From Reinekea sp. G2M2-21 (GTDB taxonomy: Bacteria > Pseudomonadota > Gammaproteobacteria > Pseudomonadales > Natronospirillaceae), in the NCBI RefSeq assembly GCF_015687175.1, contig NZ_JADPQG010000003.1, forward strand, positions 124,001 through 188,000: DNA of 64,000 nt, in the 5' to 3' direction. This document shows, in pieces, positions 26,974 to 35,030 of the stretch. Made by a program: the position numbers and the translations under genes. The notes beneath the pieces are model-generated. The model had not been told where the DNA came from. It was given only the letters and a program-made list of their open reading frames with translations, and did no database searches. Within the stretch, counting starts at the first letter, position 1. Every line of letters begins with the position of its first letter.

Positions 26974-27900
26974 TTAAACCAATAGACCGCCAACGGCACC
27001 CGCTATGGCACCGACACCTGCGCCAATACCTGCGCCAACTAATGCACCCGCCGGACCACCCACTGCGGCACCAATACCCGCGCCTATTCCGCCCCCGACA
27101 ATGCCACCGCCGAGCGCACCGGCCGCAACTTTTTGACCCGTCGATAGCCCAACTTTCCAATTGCCACTGAGATCTTTTGCGCCAATCGCTTTATAAAGCG
27201 CGCGGGTATAGCGGTTCGATCTGGGCTCAGTATTGTCGTACGCACCGTTCGCCAAATCGGAGAATACTTTTTCATTGAGTACATATTTACCTGAACTCGG
27301 ATCCAGAATCACCGATTTCTGCTTTTTCGCATCTTCGAGATATTCGCCACCGCGTTCTAGTGCGTATTCAGCCTCGGCGCGCCAAGTCTTGGCTTCATTA
27401 ACGTTATCTTGCTGCACGGCCTGAACCGAATCGTCTGTGCCTGCGGGTGCGTCTTTATCGACAACATGTAGTGATTCGTGAAACAACGTCAGGGCAGAGA
27501 CCTGATCGTTCGGCGTATTGGTATGATCAATAAAAATAACCGGTGGCCGTTCGTCCGGAAGTGTTAAGCCATAAATGCCAACACGATTGTTGTTATAGAG
27601 CAGACTGTCGACCTCCTGAACCTCACAAGTATCCAGAATGTCTAGCGTTCGGCGACCTTTCGCGTCTTGATTTAATTCCGCCTTCACGACTTCCTTATCC
27701 ATACGCTTCAACTGCGCAATGCCATCTGTTGGCAGTGTAGGCGAATAAGAGTGTGTCATTTTCGCCAGCTTGCGCTGAGTCGCAGCGTCGCGCCGATTAT
27801 CATGAAATGCAATGGCTTGTTGAACGTTTTTTTGCGCTGATCCCTTCGCAGAATCATTAGGTTCGCGTGAAGGCATGGTCTTTCTGGCATGGTGTGACAT
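26974..27900 (-). CDS. Candidate eCIS effector: HExxH peptidase-like domain with C-terminal glycine zipper
   Basis: This 308-residue protein has three visible parts. The N-terminal 60 residues are polar and contain IAFHDNRRDAATQRKLAKM (residues 30-48), matching the FVDNR...AQRKL type of patch found before eCIS effector domains. The central part holds ALTLFHESLHVVD, with HESLH at residues 141-145, a zinc-peptidase HExxH motif in the context seen in M91/NleD-like effectors; the third zinc ligand cannot be named. Residues 257-308 are almost entirely Gly, Ala, Ile and Val with a GxxxG rhythm, a glycine zipper expected to insert in membranes. It has no signal peptide. It leads a three-gene unit with a methyltransferase and a second cargo candidate. 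Delivery by the neighbouring eCIS is inference. Confidence 0.7.
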   Translation of the reverse strand: MSHHARKTMPSREPNDSAKGSAQKNVQQAIAFHDNRRDAATQRKLAKMTHSYSPTLPTDGIAQLKRMDKEVVKAELNQDAKGRRTLDILDTCEVQEVDSLLYNNNRVGIYGLTLPDERPPVIFIDHTNTPNDQVSALTLFHESLHVVDKDAPAGTDDSVQAVQQDNVNEAKTWRAEAEYALERGGEYLEDAKKQKSVILDPSSGKYVLNEKVFSDLANGAYDNTEPRSNRYTRALYKAIGAKDLSGNWKVGLSTGQKVAAGALGGGIVGGGIGAGIGAAVGGPAGALVGAGIGAGVGAIAGAVGGLLV

Positions 27901-28017
27901 GGCGGCTCCGGAGCTTTATTTCTATAAGCACAGTAGAACCACGTCACTTTACTGTACGATGATATTTCACGGGCTTAGATTAGCGCATTACGTCTGTATC
28001 GCAAGATGGTTCCTTTT

Positions 28018-29280
28018 TTATGGGTTTATCAACAGGTTGGCTTTATCGGTTAACGTTACCGCACCGCCTTTCCAGGTCAGAGAAATTTCATCACCCGCCA
28101 TCGCCGTCAGTGCGTGACGCAATCCTTCTGAACTTGCGTCCACCGGCACGCTATTGATAGCCGTCAACACGGTTCCCGGTTTCAGTCCCGCCGCACTGGC
28201 TGCACTGTTTTGCCAGACCAGACCGATGGAAATATGATCGCCCAAAGCCAGTGAAAACCCAAAGTCGGAATAAGCAAAAGGCGCATCGGAAAACGCTTTG
28301 AAATAAGCGACGCCTGCTGTGGAGTCCAACGTCACAATATAGTGCGCCAGCATTCGCGCACCAATCAGACTTGGCGAACCGTCACGCGTTTCCGACACCA
28401 CAGCGCCCAATTTTAAATTACCCAGCGACAACGAATTCAACATCACCTGACGTTGTTCTGCGTCTGCGGCTTGCCCGCCTAAAGAGCTGCCGGCAGAACC
28501 AAAACCAGTTCGCGTTTGCCCAACACCGCCTGCCTTTCTGGCCCCCTCCAAGTCAGCCGGCGACAGATTGAAGTAAGTCGGCGCACCGGTATCCAACATC
28601 GCCTTACTGCGTGCTTTTTTCGCAAAGGTGACGTCGAATATCGGGCTAAACGGATAGCCAAACTGATATAGCTTTAATTTTTTGGCGCGGTTGAGATTGG
28701 GCAATTGCTGCGTCTCGGTACGAAACCGCAAGATCGACTGTTGCAGGTCTATCTGCCAGGCGCCCAACGGCAATAATTCTGACCCGAGCACACCGTCGCC
28801 AATGAACGTTGCAGTAAGTGGATTAGAAGAAAAGTCTGCAGTCACCATCGGCACCCGACGAAACTCTACACCACCGATTTGCAGATCTGCCTGCACAATA
28901 TCGCTGCGAATAACAGCGCCGTGCGCATCGGTTCCCTGGCTTCTACCGACACTGACCAGCCCTAGTTCATGAGCCAGCGCTTTATCGATCATGGACGGGC
29001 TACCGGTATCCACCACAAAACGACGTTCCTTCCCGGCGATGTTCACCTGCACATATAGCTTGGTGGCAAACACGTCCAATGGGACATCAAACGATGCACT
29101 TGGCTGTGCTAAGACTGGCCCTTCAGTGAGCCAGACTGGCGGCTGAGAGTTTGCATTTGCAGAAGCCGAAAACATGAATAGCAAAGGCAGCAGCGCGGCG
29201 GCTAGAACAGTGCCGAGGTGAAGTTGTGGAAATCGACTGCCGTTAAATCGAGTTGTTTGATTTATTGGGTTAATCTTCAT
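28018..29280 (-). CDS. Exported retropepsin-like aspartyl protease with PDZ domain
   Basis: The product has an N-terminal signal or anchor segment (LGTVLAAALLPLLFMFSASA) and then two retropepsin-like halves: FVVDTGSPSMIDK with the DTGS motif, and KAMLDTGAPTYFNL with DTGA. The C-terminal 90 residues form a PDZ-like domain (AAGLKPGTVLTAINSVPVD). This arrangement is common in bacterial periplasmic clan AA proteases of unknown substrate. Start choice is uncertain: I use the ATG at 29278-29280, which overlaps the upstream small gene by 11 bases; an ATG 5 codons earlier at 29295 lies right next to an AGGAG and is possible. It is probably cotranscribed with the small membrane protein upstream. Confidence 0.8.
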   Translation of the reverse strand: MKINPINQTTRFNGSRFPQLHLGTVLAAALLPLLFMFSASANANSQPPVWLTEGPVLAQPSASFDVPLDVFATKLYVQVNIAGKERRFVVDTGSPSMIDKALAHELGLVSVGRSQGTDAHGAVIRSDIVQADLQIGGVEFRRVPMVTADFSSNPLTATFIGDGVLGSELLPLGAWQIDLQQSILRFRTETQQLPNLNRAKKLKLYQFGYPFSPIFDVTFAKKARSKAMLDTGAPTYFNLSPADLEGARKAGGVGQTRTGFGSAGSSLGGQAADAEQRQVMLNSLSLGNLKLGAVVSETRDGSPSLIGARMLAHYIVTLDSTAGVAYFKAFSDAPFAYSDFGFSLALGDHISIGLVWQNSAASAAGLKPGTVLTAINSVPVDASSEGLRHALTAMAGDEISLTWKGGAVTLTDKANLLINP

Positions 29281-29485
29281 CGCCACTAACCCCATCTCCT
29301 GAGAACAAATAGGCCACTAAGTTTGGCAAATGCCGCCGACCGACAAACATAAACACGATACCAAACAGAATACAGCCGACAGACTGAGAGACGGTCATTA
29401 AAGGTGGTAAGACGTCAAAAAATATCAGATTTAACAACCCGATAATGGTCAACAATATTCCCGACCAAGCGAAGATTAACAACAT
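29270..29485 (-). CDS. Small two-helix membrane protein
   Basis: The 71-residue product has two hydrophobic segments (LIFAWSGILLTIIGLLNLIFF and SVGCILFGIVFMFVGR) and an acidic C-terminus (GDGVSGDED). The arrangement suggests a small inner-membrane protein. It overlaps the start of the retropepsin-PDZ gene, so the two are translationally linked. No family is recognised. Confidence 0.6.
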   Translation of the reverse strand: MLLIFAWSGILLTIIGLLNLIFFDVLPPLMTVSQSVGCILFGIVFMFVGRRHLPNLVAYLFSGDGVSGDED

Positions 29486-29546
29486 TCCACTGCTCCTGAT
29501 TGTGATTCATTTACGGTGAAATGCAGCGTGCATGCACGCCGTGGGT

Positions 29547-30563
29547 TTACAGCTGTTCACCTTTTCGATATTTACCCGGCGTTGTCCCGGTCCATTTTTT
29601 AAATGCCCGCTGAAAAGCCGTCTGGTCGGCATAGCCCAGCAGGTAGGCCAGTTCGGGAAGGCTGACATCCGCTTGGTTAATGTAGGTCATCGCCAAATCT
29701 TTACGGGTCCGTTCGAGTAAGCTGTTAAAGGTTTCATCTCGCTCACGCAAACGCCGCTGCAATGTTCGCGGTGTCATGCCTAACGATTCCGACAAAGATT
29801 CCAACGTCAACGTTGCTTGCGCCAGACCTTCAATAATCAACCGACGCACATCACGGATCAGACTATCGGTTTGGTTAAATTGCTGCAACAGTCGTTCGGC
29901 GTGAGCATCCATCATTTCTTGCATGAGCGGGTCGTGTTGCGTGATGGGCAAATGAAGGTAAGTAGTGGGAAAACGCACCTCAACCACCGGCTGTTCAAAC
30001 AACACCGGGCACTGAAAAATGCGCTCGTATTCGGCCAGGTACTCTGGTGCCGAATGCCGGAAATGAACCGACAATGGGCGCAGGTTTTGCCCGGTTATCC
30101 AGCGGGAGAACGTAACCCAGGCGGCGACGTTTTCTTCAGCAATTGCACAGGCGGCTTCATCTGCACCGGTATTCCAGGTCAGTGAACACTCCTCGTTACC
30201 AAGTTGATACCGGGACTGCGCACGGTTCGACACCAGTGCTTCGTATCGCTCATGTCGTGCAAACGCTTCCTGCACGGTTTGGCTGCTCATCACCGCATAC
30301 CCAAGAACGCCATACTGGCCCGGCTTAATACATTCCCCCACGTGCAGACCCACGGCCGGGTCGGAAGCCAACTTGCCTGCAGCCTCCAGCAAGGTCAGAA
30401 AGGTCGTACTGGGTAATCGCCGGTCTCCGTCGTTCAATAATTCCAAGGCAATGCCCGCTTGGGCAAAAAACGGCTCTACCGCGCATTCGCGCCGATTCAA
30501 GTATTCAACGATACCGCGCAGGTAATGGTATGAAACCGTGCTGTCTTGGTGGGTATCTGGCAT
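29547..30563 (-). CDS. AraC-family transcriptional regulator
   Basis: This 338-residue regulator has an N-terminal ligand-binding-type domain of the arabinose_bd/OruR class (FFAQAGIALELLND, GLHVGECIKPGQYGVLGYAVM around residues 75-95) and a C-terminal AraC DNA-binding domain. The latter shows two helix-turn-helix units: LESLSESLGMTPRTLQRRL and LPELAYLLGYADQTAFQRAF, followed by WTGTTPGKYR. I take the ATG at 30561-30563 because the residues before it in a longer reading have no conserved character. It is divergent from the fatty acid hydroxylase gene starting at 30697, which it is likely to control; the effector ligand is unknown. Confidence 0.88.
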   Translation of the reverse strand: MPDTHQDSTVSYHYLRGIVEYLNRRECAVEPFFAQAGIALELLNDGDRRLPSTTFLTLLEAAGKLASDPAVGLHVGECIKPGQYGVLGYAVMSSQTVQEAFARHERYEALVSNRAQSRYQLGNEECSLTWNTGADEAACAIAEENVAAWVTFSRWITGQNLRPLSVHFRHSAPEYLAEYERIFQCPVLFEQPVVEVRFPTTYLHLPITQHDPLMQEMMDAHAERLLQQFNQTDSLIRDVRRLIIEGLAQATLTLESLSESLGMTPRTLQRRLRERDETFNSLLERTRKDLAMTYINQADVSLPELAYLLGYADQTAFQRAFKKWTGTTPGKYRKGEQL

Positions 30564-30696
30564 GTTCAGCAAATTTTCCTGACGTTTTGAATCTATCACC
30601 GGGGAGTGGAATCCGGCACTATGCGCAATCCGAATAATACAGCGCTCTGGCCGGTGCACAACCGACCGAGACGATAATAATAAACACGGTGGCCCG

Positions 30697-31599
30697 ATGA
30701 CCTTTGAACCTCAACTCATACTGATTTACTTTGCGCCGATATTCTTGGCCTTCATTGCCTGGGAATGGCTCAGCCTGCGTAAGCAAGCCGGTTCCGCCCC
30801 GGCAACCGCGCAATACAGTCTGGCAGATACAGCCTCCAACATCACCCTGGCGTTGCTGCATGAAGTTGGTGACGGTCTTGCCGCATTTGTGACACTGAGT
30901 ATTTACTATTGGCTGTTCGATTTCCGACTGTTTGACATACCCAACACGCTGTGGGCGTTTGCTCTGTTGTTTGTACTACAGGATTTTTGCTATTACTGGT
31001 TTCACCGCGCCAGCCATCGAATTCGTTGGATGTGGGCTTCACACGTTGTGCACCATTCTTCGCAAACGCTGAATTTCTCAACGGCGTTCCGCCAGAGCCT
31101 GACCTACCCTATTTCGGGGATGTGGGTCTTTTGGATTCCGCTTGTCATGCTGGGCTTCGAGCCAATGACGGTGATCGCGGTGGTGCTGTTTAACCTGGCG
31201 TATCAGTTCTTTATTCACACGCAGCTGAGCCCAAAATTCGAATTTCTGGGTAAGGTATTGAACACACCTTCACACCATAAGGTGCATCATTCGCGCAATG
31301 CGGAATACATCGACATGAACTATGCCGGCACATTGATTATCTGGGATAAACTATTTGGCACCTTTATCGCCGAAAAAGACGACATCGTCTGCGATTTTGG
31401 CATTACCCGGCAAGTTGTCAGTCACAACCCGATCTACCTCACCTTTCACGAATGGAAGGACATGTTCCGCGATGCCTTCAGTGGCCAGAAAAGCGTATCA
31501 AAACGGCTGAAACACTTCTGGGCACCGCCGGAGTGGCAACCGGAACCGGCAGCCTCATCAAAAACAGGTTACAACAGTACCGAACCAAACGTACACTAG
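30697..31599 (+). CDS. Sterol desaturase / fatty acid hydroxylase family membrane enzyme
   Basis: The 300-residue protein is an integral membrane di-iron oxygenase of the fatty acid hydroxylase superfamily. Hydrophobic segments cover the first 110 residues. The histidine clusters that bind iron are visible: FHRASH, then HVVHHSS, then SHHKVHHSRN, in the spacing of the family. Bacterial relatives act on lipid or sterol-like chains, and the exact substrate cannot be set from sequence. It is divergent from an AraC regulator across a 130-base gap, the usual layout for a regulated catabolic or lipid-modifying enzyme. It is followed by a short tail with no gene. Confidence 0.88.
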   Translation: MTFEPQLILIYFAPIFLAFIAWEWLSLRKQAGSAPATAQYSLADTASNITLALLHEVGDGLAAFVTLSIYYWLFDFRLFDIPNTLWAFALLFVLQDFCYYWFHRASHRIRWMWASHVVHHSSQTLNFSTAFRQSLTYPISGMWVFWIPLVMLGFEPMTVIAVVLFNLAYQFFIHTQLSPKFEFLGKVLNTPSHHKVHHSRNAEYIDMNYAGTLIIWDKLFGTFIAEKDDIVCDFGITRQVVSHNPIYLTFHEWKDMFRDAFSGQKSVSKRLKHFWAPPEWQPEPAASSKTGYNSTEPNVH

Positions 31600-31686
31600 A
31601 CTGGATATTTAATCCTAGGCAGAGCGCTACGGAGTACAACGATGCTTTGCGCAGCATGGTGACATTTCAGGGCTAGCCGGTGGTGC

Positions 31687-32859
31687 TTAACGCACCACTT
31701 GCTTATTGATGTCCACTACATCGGCTGTCGCCACACTCGGTTCAGCAGGTTGGAAATCCGGGGTTTGCTGAGCCCTTTTACGGAACTCCGACGGCGTGAC
31801 CTGATAAGTTTTCTTGAAATAGCCATAGAAGGTGGTTTTCGATGAAAACCCGGCCGAATAGAAAATCTCGGTCACCGATTTGTTCGGTTCCTGAATCATC
31901 CGATTGGCCGCATAGGCTACTCGCAGATCGTTCACGTATTCGTAGAAGTTCTTTTCGTAGCAATTATTGAGAATGGCCGACAACCTATGCGGGCTGACGC
32001 TCACAGCTTGAGCCAGGCTCGATAACGACAGGTCTTCGCGTAAGAACAATTGCCCTTCCAACACCTCTTTCTCAATGCGTTGCGCGTCGGCATTGTAAGC
32101 CAACTGTTCTTCGTCCAGTACTTTTGAAAAATAAGAGGTCTGTTCGTAAATGATGTCATCGGCGTCGTTGTCGACTCGGATGGCCCGGAATGTCGTACGC
32201 ACACTGAGGTAAACAAAGTGCGTTACCAGAATCATAAAGCCAATATCACCCACCGATACCTTGTTACCTGTTGGGAACAAAAAGGCACTGAGTACCTGCG
32301 TGGCATTGGCCACGAATATGACCAGCAACACCTTAATCATGTCATACCAGCTGTCTGGCAAAGTCTTACTCTGGTAGGAATTCCAGTCTTTCTTCATCTT
32401 CAAAATAAGGTGCGACGCCCGGGCCAGGTACATCAGCAAATGAATACCCGCCATAGCGCTGATCATGTTGAATATCATGATGTAGCTGTCCATTTTGTAA
32501 GCATCACGAGGCACCAGAGAAAACATGGGGTAGCCACCCAAAAGATCGCCACACAGCAGAGCAGTCACCACCGGTAAAAAACAAAAGGTGAAGTCTTTTA
32601 ACTGCACTTCTTTGCGGGTCGAAATATGACTGACATAGCCCAGAATCAGTGGCCCTGGCAGGAACAGGATAGCGAGCGATATTAAATAGGCCTGCGGGGA
32701 GATCCGAATATCGAAACTGTCCAGCAGAATTAAGGACATATAAGCAGACAGAAACAACATGAAGGCCACCAGCCACTTACGTGACCGACACTGAACCGCA
32801 ATAAACAGGGTGGCGAGCGCCAAACAAGCTGCCAGCGAAACACCGTAAACAACACTCAT
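31687..32859 (-). CDS. Membrane-tethered AraC-family regulator
   Basis: The 390-residue protein starts with about seven hydrophobic helices in the first 220 residues (for example SVVYGVSLAACLALATLFIA, FLPGPLILGYVSHI, YDMIKVLLVIFVANATQVLSAF) and ends with an AraC DNA-binding domain (LSLSSLAQAVSVSPHRLSAI and VTEIFYSAGFSSKTTFYGYF). Such proteins keep the DNA-binding domain in the cytoplasm next to the membrane sensor. I use the ATG at 32857-32859, which has GGAG six bases upstream, over two earlier ATGs. A stem-loop GTGGTGC/GCACCAC lies around its stop. The signal sensed is unknown. Confidence 0.85.
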   Translation of the reverse strand: MSVVYGVSLAACLALATLFIAVQCRSRKWLVAFMLFLSAYMSLILLDSFDIRISPQAYLISLAILFLPGPLILGYVSHISTRKEVQLKDFTFCFLPVVTALLCGDLLGGYPMFSLVPRDAYKMDSYIMIFNMISAMAGIHLLMYLARASHLILKMKKDWNSYQSKTLPDSWYDMIKVLLVIFVANATQVLSAFLFPTGNKVSVGDIGFMILVTHFVYLSVRTTFRAIRVDNDADDIIYEQTSYFSKVLDEEQLAYNADAQRIEKEVLEGQLFLREDLSLSSLAQAVSVSPHRLSAILNNCYEKNFYEYVNDLRVAYAANRMIQEPNKSVTEIFYSAGFSSKTTFYGYFKKTYQVTPSEFRKRAQQTPDFQPAEPSVATADVVDINKQVVR

Positions 32860-33239
32860 TACAGACTCCATTTCGAACTCTCTCTTGCTTCTATTTATGA
32901 CCAACCGATCATGCAGACAACCGCCTGCAAAGACTTTATAAGTGTATAAAAATTAGTCGACGAACATCACTACCCAACCGAGTAGGTCGGCCAAAATACC
33001 ACTAAAAAAACGTCCTGCAAGAGGACCGTTTTAACGGCGCTCACTTCGAAACGATGTGTTGCTGAGAGCTTCAAAGACACCGTTCGAGACTTCCCAACCG
33101 CTGTTTTGGCGTTCGCCTGGCCCAAAAAAAGCGTTCGGCTGCATAAAAAAGCGTCCGTCTGGACCAAGGCTGACACCCGAACGCCCCTTCATTCTTAAAC
33201 TGCGCGCATTGAGATCTTTTTCAGGATGGAATAAAGACA
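32860..33239. other. Non-coding region between AraC-type gene and lipoprotein gene
   Basis: This 380-base stretch holds the divergent upstream regions of the membrane AraC gene and the ELWxxDGT lipoprotein. I see no gene, RNA or strong terminator in it. Confidence 0.4.
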
Positions 33240-34967
33240 ATGGCAGTATCGATGAAATCATTTACCCAACACCCACTTACCCTGGGCATGGCGCTGTGCA
33301 CAACCGCGCTGCTTTCTGCGTGCGGCGAACCCGAAACCAAAAACAGTGCCCCTTCGGCGAACGGTGTACAAATTCTATACGGAGCTGACCAACTCACGCT
33401 GCAGGAAGCCGGTGACGATATTTGGACAGAAGTGGAACTGACCGGATCTTTTACCTACTCCGACGCCGAACAGGACCCAGCCAACGTAGAAGGTCACCAG
33501 TATCGCTGGTTAGTCGATGGTAAAACCGTCAGTACCTCGTTGAGCTTTACCCCCTCGCGGCTGGATCACGACAAAGAGATTCGTTTCGAAGTGACCCCGG
33601 CGGCGGCTTCCGGCTCCGCCACTGGTACCCCAACAGCAACATCTCCTTTAACACTGCGCACGAAAGAGCGCCTGTTTTTCACAGCCACCGCCTTCGACGA
33701 AGACCAGGCTCTCTACGTGACAGACGGCAGCGCTGATAACACTGTTCGCATTGGCAATTTTGTCCCCGGAGTTGGCCGCGAAGGCAGAGAGTTCGTCACT
33801 GAGCCATTTATGGCCGGAGACCGATGGGTTTTTTCCGCACAAAACGTGGCAGGTAAAACAGTCCTGGCCTCCACAGACGCAACAGCAGAGGGCACCATTC
33901 TGCTGGATGACGGTGAACTGGCCGACTTAAACCCGAATTCTTTCAAGATGTTCAATGGATATGTCTATTTCCGAGGTTTCGACGCTGATCACGGCACCGA
34001 AATGTGGCGCACCGACGGTACTGCTGAAGGAACTGAAAGAGTGACCGACATTGTCCCAGGCATCAATTCCAGCTACGCCTTCCCATTGACGGTAATGAAT
34101 GAACAGCTTTATTTCATGGCGCTGCACAGCAACAAGGGTTTTGAACTGCATCGTATGAACGCCGCTCATGAATATTCATTGGTCAAAGATATTAACCCTG
34201 GCGCACCAAATGCCAGAATCCACACCGCCGTCGCATTTAATAATCGACTCTACTTTGGCGCCGACAACGGCGTGTCCGGAGAACCCGGTGGAAAAGAACC
34301 GTGGGTATCCGACGGAACAGAAGCTGGCACGGTGATGTTGAAGAACATCAACACCCTCGGCAGTTCTACCCCTCAGAACTTTGTCGCGGTCGGCGACACG
34401 CTGTACTTCATCGCATCTTCCTATAACGGCGAATACAGTAGCGAAGTCTGGCGCACACGAGGTACACCGGAAAGCACACTCATTGTCAGTGAAACCATGG
34501 CAGGGGCAACCGCGTTAACACCGTTTGGGGACCGTATTGCGTACGGTAACCGAGGCAAGCTGCAAATCGCCAAACCCCTTAAGACTGAAGATGGATCGAA
34601 CTCCCGTGAACTCATCACGCTAGACGACGTTGTTAACCTGCAATACATGGTTAATTTAGGGGGCAATCTGGTGTTTGCATCTGACATTAAGGGCCATGGT
34701 CAACTTGAATTGAGAACAGTTAAGGCAGATACGCCACAAACCGTCGAAACACTTGCCGACCTTAACGGCGTCGACTCTTCGTACCCAAAACAATTTGCTC
34801 CGCTGAACGGCAAACTTTTATTTACGGCTGCTGACACGGGCACAGGTAATGAAATCTGGATTACCGATGGCACCTCCGAAGGAACACAACTGTTAATAGA
34901 CCTGTACACAGGCGCGAACTCCAGCAACGCCACACTCAATCTGCCTGTAGACGGCTTGCTTCGATAA
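33240..34967 (+). CDS. Lipoprotein with ELWxxDGT-type repeats
   Basis: The 575-residue product has a lipoprotein signal (ALCTTALLSACGEPE), with the lipid-bearing Cys at about residue 28. A beta-sandwich-like domain follows (LTGSFTYSDAEQDP to about residue 130). The rest is built of repeats of about 45-60 residues, each with an acidic-tryptophan or similar motif: MWRTDGTAEGT, PWVSDGTEAGT, VWRTRGTPEST and IWITDGTSEGT, the ELWxxDGT pattern of secreted beta-propeller-like proteins. The start used is ATG at 33240; an ATG four codons later is also possible. A second lipoprotein gene follows 63 bases on, so the two are likely one operon. Confidence 0.85.
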   Translation: MAVSMKSFTQHPLTLGMALCTTALLSACGEPETKNSAPSANGVQILYGADQLTLQEAGDDIWTEVELTGSFTYSDAEQDPANVEGHQYRWLVDGKTVSTSLSFTPSRLDHDKEIRFEVTPAAASGSATGTPTATSPLTLRTKERLFFTATAFDEDQALYVTDGSADNTVRIGNFVPGVGREGREFVTEPFMAGDRWVFSAQNVAGKTVLASTDATAEGTILLDDGELADLNPNSFKMFNGYVYFRGFDADHGTEMWRTDGTAEGTERVTDIVPGINSSYAFPLTVMNEQLYFMALHSNKGFELHRMNAAHEYSLVKDINPGAPNARIHTAVAFNNRLYFGADNGVSGEPGGKEPWVSDGTEAGTVMLKNINTLGSSTPQNFVAVGDTLYFIASSYNGEYSSEVWRTRGTPESTLIVSETMAGATALTPFGDRIAYGNRGKLQIAKPLKTEDGSNSRELITLDDVVNLQYMVNLGGNLVFASDIKGHGQLELRTVKADTPQTVETLADLNGVDSSYPKQFAPLNGKLLFTAADTGTGNEIWITDGTSEGTQLLIDLYTGANSSNATLNLPVDGLLR

Positions 34968-35030
34968 CTATTCAACAAAACAGCGGCGGCCGGGCAAGTA
35001 CCCAAGCCGCCTCAATTGCAGGACATCATC

